Assembly: GCA_014654705.1 (NCBI GenBank)
Contig: JACVZY010000081.1
Location: 62,001-126,000, forward strand
From: Ignavibacteria bacterium
GTDB taxonomy: Bacteria > Bacteroidota > Ignavibacteria > Kapaibacteriales > UBA4661
Direction: 5' to 3'
Length of the DNA: 64,000 nucleotides
Position 1 is the first letter of the stretch. Every line of letters begins with the position of its first letter. Under the pieces are notes generated by a model. The model did no database searches, was not told where the DNA came from, and saw only the letters and a program-made list of their open reading frames with translations. The position numbers and the translations under genes are program-made. This document shows positions 28,749-36,642 of this stretch, one piece after another.

Positions 28749-28779
28749 GTCAACTTTTCCGCACTTCATTTCGTCTAAC
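28749..28779 (+). promoter_or_regulatory. ECF-type promoter of the DUF1573 gene
   Basis: GTCAAC at 28749-28754, 17-nt spacer, CGTCTAAC at 28772-28779: both boxes and the spacing equal those before the ECF sigma gene. The ATG at 28823 lies 43 bp after the -10 box, which supports that start over a longer frame opening at 28718. Confidence 0.7.
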
Positions 28780-28822
28780 CAAGAGTTTTGATATTATTTT
28801 TTCTTTTTATTTACGAAGCGCT

Positions 28823-29578
28823 ATGAATACATTCACAAAAACACTGGCTACATCTGCTCTTGCCCTCCTTATGACAGCAACCGCCTACGCACAACCCAAA
28901 ATTGAAATCAAAGGCGGCGACACATTTGACTGGGGCAACGTAACCGACATATCGAAGCCGCTTGCCGGGCAAGTGGAAATAAAGAACATCGGCGATAAAG
29001 ATTTGGTGATTACCCAAGCAAAACCTGCCTGCGGTTGCACCAGCGAGGCTCTGGAACGCAGTAACATCAAGCCGGGTGAATCCACAACGCTCAAATTCAC
29101 TTTGAACGTCGGCTCGGCAAGCGGACAGCTTATGAAATCCATTACTATCAGCAGCAACGCAGCACCGGATTCGGTCAAAGTGCTGTTTTTGAAAGCAAAC
29201 ATTATGCGCCTCATGCAAGTTGACCAGTTTGTGTCATTTTACCCAATGTATGTTGGCAAAGAATCGACAGGCATGGCAAAAATCAAAAATAACGGTGCAT
29301 CTCCCGTGAAATTGCTGGAGTTCACCGGCAATAACGGTTTGACCATTGCGAAAAAAGCGCCCATCACCATTCCTGCGAACACAGAAATTGAACTTCCGGT
29401 AAAAGTTGTCGGTCCTGCGCAGCCGGGTCCATTCTATGGTCAAGTCCTTGTTAAAACCGACCACCCCGACCAACAATACAAGTTGCTTGAAATTCGTGCT
29501 TACGGCGAAAACAAACCTGCCCCGGCAGCAACACCACAATCGTCACCGGCAATGCTTCCGAGTGGCGGTACAAAGTAA
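28823..29578 (+). CDS. Secreted DUF1573 protein
   Basis: A 251-residue exported protein with a classical signal peptide (residues 1-23, ending AYA before QPKIEIKG). Residues ~25-130 form a DUF1573 domain, an Ig-like ASPM/SPD-2/hydin-related fold, with its hallmark PACGCTS (paired cysteines) and the strand pattern FxxKNxGxxxLxI. A second similar beta domain covers ~135-225, and the tail is Pro/Ala/Ser rich. DUF1573 proteins are abundant in Bacteroidota envelopes but have no established function. A GTG-started frame extends upstream to 28718 but would run through the ECF promoter, so ATG 28823 is chosen. A strong terminator follows at 29627. Confidence 0.9.
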   Translation: MNTFTKTLATSALALLMTATAYAQPKIEIKGGDTFDWGNVTDISKPLAGQVEIKNIGDKDLVITQAKPACGCTSEALERSNIKPGESTTLKFTLNVGSASGQLMKSITISSNAAPDSVKVLFLKANIMRLMQVDQFVSFYPMYVGKESTGMAKIKNNGASPVKLLEFTGNNGLTIAKKAPITIPANTEIELPVKVVGPAQPGPFYGQVLVKTDHPDQQYKLLEIRAYGENKPAPAATPQSSPAMLPSGGTK

Positions 29579-29626
29579 GTACAGCTCCCATACGGGTTTT
29601 GGCTCCGCTCAAGGCAATTATAGAAG

Positions 29627-29668
29627 AAGTGCGATATATCAATACTATTTGATGTATCGCACTTTTTT
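29627..29668 (+). terminator. Strong rho-independent terminator after DUF1573
   Basis: A 16-bp stem (29627-29642 with 29649-29664, one G-T wobble), 6-nt loop TACTAT and a six-T run at 29663-29668. Confidence 0.92.
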
Positions 29669-29699
29669 CTTGTATGATTGAAACTTTTGTGATAGTTTA

Positions 29700-29715
29700 A
29701 TCGTAAAGCTACGAT
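29700..29715 (+). promoter_or_regulatory. Likely ArsR operator
   Basis: Inverted repeat ATCGTA-AAGC-TACGAT located 25 bp before the arsR start. ArsR/SmtB repressors bind such short dyads in their own promoters. The right half plus flank (TACGATAAAC) recurs before arsM at 31311-31320. Confidence 0.6.
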
Positions 29716-29739
29716 AAACGATTTAGAAACTTTTCCTCT

Positions 29740-30069
29740 ATGATTATGACACGCACAAAAACAGAACTTTTTACGCCGGACGAAACACGTCTAGCCGAAC
29801 TCGCTAAAGCGTTGGCGCATCCGGCGCGTATTGCAATACTCAAGATGCTTGCCACGAAAAACTCCTGCATCTGCGGGGAAATTGTGGATGAACTTCCGCT
29901 TGCGCAAGCAACCGTTTCGCAGCATCTGAAAGAACTCAAGAACGTGGGGCTTATCAAAGGCGAAATTGACGGACCCAAAGTATGCTATTGCCTGAATGAA
30001 GACGGCATCAAGGAACTACGCCTGCTCTGGACTGCTCTGGAAGCAACCGTTATGGCGAAATGTTGCTAA
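29740..30069 (+). CDS. arsR: ArsR-family metalloid-responsive repressor
   Basis: A 109-residue winged-helix repressor. The DNA-recognition region reads [24 protein letters not shown]. Cys43 and Cys45 ([11 protein letters not shown]) sit at the place of the CxC of ArsR repressors that bind As(III), and extra Cys lie in VCYCLNEDG and at the C-terminal AKCC, so the inducer-binding site could be three-coordinate. A dyad at 29700-29715 is the probable operator. The next genes (arsN2-like acetyltransferase, membrane protein, arsM) fit an arsenic regulon. Met3 (29746) is an alternative start. Binding of Sb(III) is also expected for such sites. Confidence 0.9.
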   Translation: MIMTRTKTELFTPDETRLAELAKALAHPARIAILKMLATKNSCICGEIVDELPLAQATVSQHLKELKNVGLIKGEIDGPKVCYCLNEDGIKELRLLWTALEATVMAKCC

Positions 30070-30151
30070 ATATACTGCTATTACGAAAATCGAATACAAC
30101 CCCTCAACGATATTTTTTCGGGTACTACTCAATAATTTTACGGAGACAACA

Positions 30152-30628
30152 ATGACACTCGGCTTTGTACAACCAAATGACACAACAAGTATTTACGAGC
30201 TTCTGCAGGAATCGGGCTTGCCTGTGAGCGACCTCACGCCGGAGCATTTGCAGCATTTTTTGGTGATGAAAGAAGGTGGTGCGGTTCTCGGTGTGGCAGG
30301 TGTAGAGCGGCTCAGCTTGCATAGAGGACTTATTCGTTCCCTTGCCGTCTCGCCTGCACATCGTGGAAAGCGCATTGCGTCTCAGCTCTACGCTGCTATC
30401 GAAAATCACGCTTGCTCCATAGGCTTGCGTGAGGTTTATGCGCTAACCACAACAATTGAAGAATGGCTCATGCGCTTAGACTTTGAGCGCGTTGAGCGGA
30501 GCGACGTTCCTGATGATGTGCGCTCCACAGCAGAATTTGCGGGCTTGTGTCCCGCTTCAGCAGTCGTTTTGCGCAAGATCTTACGCGTACCGGCGGAAAA
30601 TGCGCCGAATTTGTATGTGTGCTCATGA
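30152..30628 (+). CDS. arsN2: GNAT acetyltransferase, ArsN2-like
   Basis: A 158-residue GNAT-fold enzyme. The acetyl-CoA motif A appears as IRSLAVSPAHRGKRIASQLYAAIE, with the Q/RxxGxG/A loop as HRGKRIA, and the C-terminal part contains CPASAVVLRK. The start LGFVQPNDTTSIYELLQESGLP and the EHLQHFLVMKEGG segment resemble ArsN2 proteins. ArsN1 is the characterised enzyme that N-acetylates arsinothricin or the PPT-like analogue; ArsN2 is a related ars-operon family whose exact substrate is less certain. The ATG at 30152 has a GGAG 7 bp upstream; an upstream-extended frame overlapping arsR is not credible. It lies 82 bp after arsR. Confidence 0.75.
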   Translation: MTLGFVQPNDTTSIYELLQESGLPVSDLTPEHLQHFLVMKEGGAVLGVAGVERLSLHRGLIRSLAVSPAHRGKRIASQLYAAIENHACSIGLREVYALTTTIEEWLMRLDFERVERSDVPDDVRSTAEFAGLCPASAVVLRKILRVPAENAPNLYVCS

Positions 30629-30677
30629 TTGGGTCAACATCAGATAACTATTTTATTCAGCATCTTTTACTATCGAC

Positions 30678-31271
30678 ATGGAAACACTTTATTTGGCAGC
30701 ATTGTTTTGTCTCATTTCTTTTGCTGCGCTTGCGATGATTGACGGCTTTTATTTGCACATTTGGAAATATCGGCTCTATCTGCATAAAGAAAGTGAGGTT
30801 GAACACTTTATGCATACCCTGCGAGCAATTATTTTTCCGGGGATTGTTTATTTCTTCTTTCTGCAATCCAATAATAATGCAGCATTTACGGTAGGATTGA
30901 TTTTAGTCGGGCTGGATATTTTGGTCTTGGCAGCAGATGCTTATCTTGAAAAGGATAGCAGAGTATTTATGGGCGGTTTACCGCGTTGGGAATATATTCT
31001 TCATCTATTTGCCAACGGCTTTCATTTTGCAGCAATTATACTGTTTTTGGTCGTAAAAATATCGGTAACATCGTCGGCACTGATTATCATACCGACCGTA
31101 TCAAGCGGAATTTTTCACGATATCTTTTTTGAGTTGGTGAAGCAAATTTTTCCGGGAAGCATAGGACTGGCAATTATTCACGTGGCTGTGATGCTGACAC
31201 CTTTTCAACAAATGTTTCACAGATTTCAGCAATGCTGCGGCAACCACACAACCGTGAGTGAGAATAGCTGA
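30678..31271 (+). CDS. Multi-pass membrane protein of unknown function in the ars cluster
   Basis: A 197-residue protein with about five hydrophobic helices (starts near residues 2, 48, 71, 113 and 135, with a further hydrophobic stretch at ~165). The loop after helix 1 carries HIWKYRLYLHKESEVEHFMHT, rich in His/Arg/Glu and conserved-looking, and the C-terminus has a Cys pair (QQCCGNH). No transporter signature (ArsB, Acr3, ArsP, MFS) is visible. I recall loosely similar YLHxWxYRLxxxxES-type membrane proteins of unknown function in other phyla, but cannot name the family. Its place between arsN2 and arsM suggests a part in arsenic handling, possibly transport or membrane-bound chemistry of methylated or organic arsenic. 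That role is inference. Confidence 0.7.
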   Translation: METLYLAALFCLISFAALAMIDGFYLHIWKYRLYLHKESEVEHFMHTLRAIIFPGIVYFFFLQSNNNAAFTVGLILVGLDILVLAADAYLEKDSRVFMGGLPRWEYILHLFANGFHFAAIILFLVVKISVTSSALIIIPTVSSGIFHDIFFELVKQIFPGSIGLAIIHVAVMLTPFQQMFHRFQQCCGNHTTVSENS

Positions 31272-31310
31272 TATTGCCCTACAAAACAAGTCTCCGCACA
31301 CAGATAACCA

Positions 31311-31320
31311 TACGATAAAC
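31311..31320 (+). promoter_or_regulatory. Possible ArsR half-site before arsM
   Basis: TACGATAAAC is identical to the right half plus flank of the arsR operator. The left half is degenerate here. It lies 102 bp before the arsM ATG. Confidence 0.35.
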
Positions 31321-31422
31321 TAACGTTCACAATTCGATTCCACATTGTTTTCAGCGCAAGCGAACCATTAATTCTGCGTTTGCGCGAGGAACTTCTATTA
31401 CCATTTTCAAAGGAATACTGCC

Positions 31423-32328
31423 ATGAATACAACACTTGCAACCACCAACGAAGCACTCAAAGCGCTTGTTCAGGAAAAATACAGCGCTATTGCTGAAACG
31501 GGTGAAGGATGCGGCTGCGGTCCGACGTGCTGTAGCACCACGTCAGATGTCAGCTTGCCGACAGTAAAGAATGAAAAGCCTGCCGAAGCAAGCTGCTGCG
31601 CTCCCACATGTTGCAGCGATACTGCCGCAGATGGCGGCATACCGACGGTGATGAACGAAGATTATACCCAGCTTGCGGGATATGTACCCGATGCTGACTT
31701 GGCGCTTGGTTGTGGCATACCGACGCAATTTGCACAAATTCGCTCCGGCAATACAGTCGTTGATTTGGGTTCCGGTGCCGGCAATGATGCCTTTGTTGCG
31801 CGGGCACTTGTCGGCAATAACGGGCGTGTGATTGGTGTGGATTTCACGGAAGCAATGGTTGCAAAAGCACGGACGAACAACGCGAAAATGGGATTTACCA
31901 ATGTCGAATTTGTACAAGGCGATATTGAGAATATGCCGCTTTCAAATGATATAGCCGATGTGGTCGTCAGTAATTGCGTTTTGAATCTGGTACCGAATAA
32001 ACACGCTGCTTTTAGCGAGGTACTTCGGATTATGAAGAGTGGTGCACACTTTGCTGTATCGGATATTGTCGTGAGCGGCACGCTGCCCAAAGGAATACAG
32101 CAAGCGGCAGAGATGTATGCGGGGTGCGTTTCGGGGGCAATCGCAAAAGCGGAGTATTTGGAGATTATTGAGAAAACAGGTTTTGCGAATGTATCAGTGC
32201 CGAAAGAGCGTGAAATCCATCTTCCCGACGAACTGCTGCTGCAATATCTCACTCCGGCAGAGTTGAAAGATTACCGCGCTTCCGGTGCACGAATTTTGAG
32301 CATTACGGTCTATGGAGAAAAGCCGTAA
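31423..32328 (+). CDS. arsM: Arsenite S-adenosylmethionine methyltransferase with duplicated Cys-rich leader
   Basis: A 301-residue cytoplasmic enzyme that methylates As(III) using S-adenosylmethionine. SAM motif I is VDLGSGAGNDAFVA. The conserved arsenic-binding Cys are visible as C97 (GCGIPT), C185 (SNCVLNLV) and C235 (YAGCVSGA); the 50-residue distance between the last two is the same as in characterised ArsM (C174/C224). The N-terminus is unusual: two imperfect copies of a ~22-residue unit carry GCGCGPTCCS (C30, C32, C36, C37) and SCCAPTCCS (C58, C59, C63, C64), each followed by a PTVxNE segment, so eight Cys fall within 35 residues. They may bind or channel metalloid. An ArsR half-site precedes the gene. 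Confidence 0.93.
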   Translation: MNTTLATTNEALKALVQEKYSAIAETGEGCGCGPTCCSTTSDVSLPTVKNEKPAEASCCAPTCCSDTAADGGIPTVMNEDYTQLAGYVPDADLALGCGIPTQFAQIRSGNTVVDLGSGAGNDAFVARALVGNNGRVIGVDFTEAMVAKARTNNAKMGFTNVEFVQGDIENMPLSNDIADVVVSNCVLNLVPNKHAAFSEVLRIMKSGAHFAVSDIVVSGTLPKGIQQAAEMYAGCVSGAIAKAEYLEIIEKTGFANVSVPKEREIHLPDELLLQYLTPAELKDYRASGARILSITVYGEKP

Positions 32329-32413
32329 TTGATTTTCTCTCTTTACTCTTGCGCTTAATCCACACCTCCTTCGCTGACTGTTGATAAAAATGTCCAAAAA
32401 ACGGTGGGAATGT

Positions 32414-32522
32414 ATAGGAATTTATTGCGAATGTCGTTAAGTTGTACGCCAATGAATAATCAGTATTCATGCGGTCTTTGAGTGTAACCTCTCCAATCAA
32501 GGCTACTGCAGTAAATTCCTAT
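32414..32522. repeat. Nested inverted repeats in the leader of the T9SS cargo gene
   Basis: Outer arms of 15 nt (32414-32428 and 32508-32522, ATAGGAATTTATTGC against GCAGTAAATTCCTAT, one mismatch) are separated by 79 nt. A smaller dyad ATGAATA-ATCAG-TATTCAT lies between at 32452-32470. The gene's ATG is 28 bp after the outer repeat. It could be a structured leader or operator pair. Confidence 0.6.
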
Positions 32523-32549
32523 TTTTCATGTTTTTGAAAGACGAACACT

Positions 32550-35500
32550 ATGCAATGGTTACGTTGTATTGCAGTATTGGCTTGTGCAATATGTTTTGTA
32601 CATCTTCGCTCGGAAGCGCAAGTAACTTCCTACACGCTGCAAACCTCCACTGGCGGTGCGCAAGCATACACGCCGCTTGTGAATGGCACGGTTGTTGCCT
32701 CAGGCACTCAGATAGATGACCGCTTTTTTACGAATGTTCCTATCGGATTTTCGTTTGCGTTCAATAACAGCCAGTACTCCACACTGACTATTAGCGAGAA
32801 CGGATATGTTACCTTTGGCGGTGCGCCCCCGCAAGTGCCGGGCTTCTTGGGTCCGATGTCGTATTTCTGGGGCGAAGGAGCAATTGCACCCCTTGGTGTG
32901 GATTTACGCGGACGAGCAGAATCGCAGATTCTGACGCAACTCACAGGAAGCGCGCCAAACCGCGTGTTTATTGTGCAGTGGCAGACCATGGGATTCAATA
33001 ACGGCGGCAATCTTGCGGACTCTGCCAGTTTTCAAGTTCGCTTGGAGGAAGGAACAAATAATGTTTCCGTGAGCTACGGCACATTCCAGCTCGCCGAAAA
33101 CAATGGTTATGACTGCGAAGTGGGCTTGCGTGGTCGCTTTGATGGTGAATTTGCAACACGTATTGTACCCGCCCCTACGGACGAAGCCCCTGCCGCATGG
33201 GCAAATGCTCAGACGGGAAATGCGTCCACAGACCGTGCCCGCGTGGCAATAGTGCGAGGCGCTTCGATGCAATTGCTCACAGGCGGTGTTCCGCCAAGCG
33301 GTTTAGTATGGTCGTGGACAGCCGGCACGCAACTTGTTCCTCCCACGCTCACCACACCGCGCAGTGGCTCTACATTTAGCGTTCCGGGGATATTTCGCTG
33401 GAATCCGGTGAGCGGGGTATCGCAGTATCGCATCATTGTTACACCCGACACAACTGCTACGACTGTGCCGATATTCCGTACCGTCAATGAAAATGCTTTT
33501 GCACTTTTCCCTTCTGATATTCGCTTCACGCCCGGCAGCACCTACTATTGGAGCGTTCAGTCGGTCGGCGCAAATAATCAAACGGGGCGTTTTGCCGATT
33601 ATGTCCCCTTTACCATTCGTGCACAGCCCACCATGACGACGTTTTCGCCAAGCACATTGCTACAAGGACAAACAGTCACCATGGCTATCAATCTTCAAAA
33701 TGCCAATCTGACCAATCCACCTTCGGTATCGCTCGTGAATGGCTCAACGAGAGTAGCCGGTACAAGCGTACAATCAGTTAGCACAACTCAGATAAGCGCG
33801 GTCTGCTCTGTTCCAGCCAATGCACCGGAAGGTTTATATAATCTTGTCGTTGTGGTAGGAAGCGATACGCTTACTCGTGTGGGCGGCGTGACCGTGACCA
33901 GCACCAATCCTGCTCCCGTGCAAAACGAATTTCAAGTGCGTACCAACGGCTTTAATTTCTGTAATTGCGGCGAAAATATGTGGCCAGAATCGGTGTACAG
34001 CCGCATTAATTACTCAAGTTCTGCATACCCAGAAGAATTTCGCACGTTTGCAAACTCGAAGGATTTCCCGAGCTGGGATGACTTTGTGCCTGCATACGAG
34101 CGGCGCACGGGCGAGAGTGCATTTATCACCCGAGGCGGACAGCGCCAGCCTGACGAAACAGCATTAAAGCAGTGGCGCGGCACAAAAAAAGATTGGGGCG
34201 GGTCGTGCTACGGCTTTGCAATTTCAGCACTCATGGCGTATAGCGGCAAATATACATTTTCTGCACCGGCATTTCAACTGCCCGTCACTGATGCTCTTCG
34301 CACACTCATTAACCGCAATCAGCTTTTCCAGCCCGGCGGTGAAGTCGGAGCTCTCAATACCGACGACCGCACGCCCAATAACACCGTCAACATCATTCGT
34401 CGCAGTTTCACGCTCCCCAGAGAAGAGCAAATTGTGATTGCAATTTTTAATATCCAGGACGGCAAAAACAATGGTGGTCATGCCGTTGTGCCCTACAAAA
34501 TCACAACACAAGCTGCACCGAATGGTGATATTCTGGATAAAATTTTCGTGTACGACATGAACTTCCCGGGCGCAACCGATACCGTCATTACTGTCAATCG
34601 CACCCGCAATACGTGGGAATACTACGGCTTGCTCAATACTGATCTTGCTACATCCAACCCAATTCCGTGGAAAGGCGATACTGCCACGCAAAGTTTTTAT
34701 GCGTGGGGAACAGTCAACACCGCGTTTACTCAGAGAACCGCACAAGGAGTGCTGGTAGCACGTAGCGACAAGTCTGCAACCACTACCTCCGACGAGGCAG
34801 ACGGCGAAGAGGATAATGCCATTGAGACCTACTTTGAAGCAACAGATGAAGAGGAAGAAGTAAAAAAAACCGCAAAAACGACCGCAACCACAGATAATAC
34901 ACCATCTGTGAGTTTGTCTAATGTCTATGGCAGCACGATTTCCAATACTGGTGCGACGCTCATCCGTCCTCAAATAGCTAAAGCAACGCCAATTGCACCG
35001 ATTGCGACTGGCGCTAACGTGACGGTAGAAGGCTTCCGTGTGCCAATTCAGTCTAAAAGTGTACAAACATTGGTCTATACTCCTAAAAGCACAAAACTGG
35101 TCAATACGGTCGAAAGCGCTGCCAAACGGACGGTTATGTCCACTCAATGGAAAACGCTTGTGCTCAATCAACCGCAGCGATTTATATTGGACTTCGACAA
35201 AGATCTCTTCCGCACCGTGGCAGGCGCAAATAGCAGCATTAGCAACATCTCGCTTTACAAGTCTGACCCGACGGATTCCGTTTGGCAAAATACCATTCAG
35301 CTACGTGACCTGACGCTTGCTACAAACGACAGCCTTGATGTACAAATGCTGAACGACGGCGCATCGTTTGTGGTTACGAACTACGGCGCAGCCCGCACCT
35401 ACGCTCTCTACATGGAGCGTTACGATACGACGCTCTTCCGGCGGGTTTCAATTCCTGCAAAATCAGCACAGACACTCGTGATTGAAGACTGGGATCAAAT

Positions 35501-35885
35501 CGGCTCTTGCGACGTGATGGTGAAGATGGACAGAGGGCTGCGCAATAAAATTGACACGAGCTATTTCTTGCGCAAAAACGGTACTGTTACCTCCGTGAAA
35601 GAGGGTCAATCGCTGGTGGATGGCTCTATTATGCGCTGTGAGGTCTATCCCAACCCTGCTTCGGACGAAGTGCGCATTTTGTATTCATTGCCAATCGCTG
35701 AGGCGGTAACAATCGAGATTAGCGATATGCTTGGAAGGCGCATGATGACAATCGCGCAGCCTACACAATCGCTGGGTCGGCATATGGTTTCGGCGAATGT
35801 GAGCGGGCTTGCCAGTGGCGCGTATATGGTTCGGGTGCAGGCTGGCACTATTCTGGCAACGCAACTTATTCAGATTATGCGTTAA
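32550..35885 (+). CDS. T9SS-exported protein with putative papain-like cysteine peptidase domain
   Basis: A 1111-residue secreted protein. The signal peptide ends near residue 23 (SEAQ). Residues ~24-240 are a beta-rich domain (FSFAFNNSQYSTLTISENGYVTFGG). Residues ~240-350 are fibronectin-like, and ~353-450 resemble an IPT/TIG domain (TFSPSTLLQGQTVTM). Residues ~470-735 contain WGGSCYGFAISALMAY (Cys553), GGHAVVPYKI (His644) and VYDMNFPG (Asp669), the order and local sequence expected of a papain-like Cys-His-Asp site. An acidic/Thr-Lys linker follows (~755-785), then more beta sandwich, then a T9SS sorting region at ~1035-1111 (VYPNPASDE; LGRHMVSANV). Peptidase activity is inferred from motif pattern alone. 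A clean terminator follows. Confidence 0.8.
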   Translation: MQWLRCIAVLACAICFVHLRSEAQVTSYTLQTSTGGAQAYTPLVNGTVVASGTQIDDRFFTNVPIGFSFAFNNSQYSTLTISENGYVTFGGAPPQVPGFLGPMSYFWGEGAIAPLGVDLRGRAESQILTQLTGSAPNRVFIVQWQTMGFNNGGNLADSASFQVRLEEGTNNVSVSYGTFQLAENNGYDCEVGLRGRFDGEFATRIVPAPTDEAPAAWANAQTGNASTDRARVAIVRGASMQLLTGGVPPSGLVWSWTAGTQLVPPTLTTPRSGSTFSVPGIFRWNPVSGVSQYRIIVTPDTTATTVPIFRTVNENAFALFPSDIRFTPGSTYYWSVQSVGANNQTGRFADYVPFTIRAQPTMTTFSPSTLLQGQTVTMAINLQNANLTNPPSVSLVNGSTRVAGTSVQSVSTTQISAVCSVPANAPEGLYNLVVVVGSDTLTRVGGVTVTSTNPAPVQNEFQVRTNGFNFCNCGENMWPESVYSRINYSSSAYPEEFRTFANSKDFPSWDDFVPAYERRTGESAFITRGGQRQPDETALKQWRGTKKDWGGSCYGFAISALMAYSGKYTFSAPAFQLPVTDALRTLINRNQLFQPGGEVGALNTDDRTPNNTVNIIRRSFTLPREEQIVIAIFNIQDGKNNGGHAVVPYKITTQAAPNGDILDKIFVYDMNFPGATDTVITVNRTRNTWEYYGLLNTDLATSNPIPWKGDTATQSFYAWGTVNTAFTQRTAQGVLVARSDKSATTTSDEADGEEDNAIETYFEATDEEEEVKKTAKTTATTDNTPSVSLSNVYGSTISNTGATLIRPQIAKATPIAPIATGANVTVEGFRVPIQSKSVQTLVYTPKSTKLVNTVESAAKRTVMSTQWKTLVLNQPQRFILDFDKDLFRTVAGANSSISNISLYKSDPTDSVWQNTIQLRDLTLATNDSLDVQMLNDGASFVVTNYGAARTYALYMERYDTTLFRRVSIPAKSAQTLVIEDWDQIGSCDVMVKMDRGLRNKIDTSYFLRKNGTVTSVKEGQSLVDGSIMRCEVYPNPASDEVRILYSLPIAEAVTIEISDMLGRRMMTIAQPTQSLGRHMVSANVSGLASGAYMVRVQAGTILATQLIQIMR

Positions 35886-35912
35886 AAATTGATAACTGTG
35901 CTCATAGAAAAT

Positions 35913-35958
35913 CGCCATGCAGTCAGGGTAAATACTGGGCTGCATGGCGTTTTTTTTT
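35913..35958 (+). terminator. Rho-independent terminator after the T9SS cargo gene
   Basis: Stem CGCCATGCAG / CTGCATGGCG (35913-35922 with 35940-35949), 17-nt loop, then a nine-T run. It ends just before the convergent ABC gene. Confidence 0.9.
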
Positions 35959-35989
35959 GCTTGATATATGCTTGCGGATACCGGACAAA

Positions 35990-36640
35990 TTATCGTGTGA
36001 GGTAATCCGTCACAGCAAGGCGTTTCGTGCAGAGCGCAAGGTCGCGGGCATCGTTGGTAGCGATAATGCAAGCCCCGCCGCGCTCATGATGGTTGCGAAT
36101 AAGCGCTTCGACGGCACTCGTGCCGGTTTCATCAAGATTTGTCATGGGTTCGTCCAGCACCAAAAGTGGAGCATGAAAAAGAAGTGCCAGCACGTATTTC
36201 ATACGCTGCTTCATGCCGGAGGAAAAGCTGCGAATCTCGTCATTCCGCCGTTCAAAGAGACGAAATTGCTCCAAGAGCGCATCGGCAAATACGGTTTCAA
36301 GTGCAATTCCGTGCATTTGGGCAATAATTGAGCAATGCTCAAGAGGTGTAAATTCTTCGTAGAGAGTCAGGTAGGGAGACACAAAACCAATATGTTGCGC
36401 CATTGCATCGGTTTCGACTGCATTCCCTTCCACGCTGAATGTCATTGTTCCCGATGTGGGCGTAAGCAAACCGCACAGTGCACGTAAAAGTGTGGTTTTG
36501 CCGGAGCCGTTGTCGCCGGTAATTCCCAATACATCACCACTTGCCACGTGCAACGATACATTCTGCCAGACAAGCCGACGATTGAAACGCTGCGTAAGGT
36601 TTTCTGCGCGAAGTTCGAGAGTGGGCAGCAAAGAACGCAT
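35990..36640 (-). CDS. ABC transporter ATP-binding protein (orphan)
   Basis: A 216-residue nucleotide-binding subunit. Walker A is GDNGSGKTT, the Q-loop region is HIGFVSPYLTLYEEF (with S in place of the usual Q), the signature is SFSSGMKQR, Walker B is LLVLDEP, and the H-loop is replaced by IIATND (N in place of His). It is short and compact like CcmA-type or ABC-2-type ATPases. No permease gene is adjacent; the gene begins 2 bp after the stop of the OmpA/PD40 gene, so the two are co-transcribed. Loss of both the Q-loop Gln and the switch His is notable, and may mean altered ATPase cycling. A CcmA-like heme export role is only one possibility. Confidence 0.9.
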   Translation of the reverse strand: MRSLLPTLELRAENLTQRFNRRLVWQNVSLHVASGDVLGITGDNGSGKTTLLRALCGLLTPTSGTMTFSVEGNAVETDAMAQHIGFVSPYLTLYEEFTPLEHCSIIAQMHGIALETVFADALLEQFRLFERRNDEIRSFSSGMKQRMKYVLALLFHAPLLVLDEPMTNLDETGTSAVEALIRNHHERGGACIIATNDARDLALCTKRLAVTDYLTR

Positions 36641-36642
36641 GA

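Noticed and set aside
34224-35288. 354-codon minus-strand open frame inside the T9SS cargo gene
   Set aside because: It lies antiparallel to a clearly domain-rich protein and its translation is Cys/Arg/Ile-rich without any motif.
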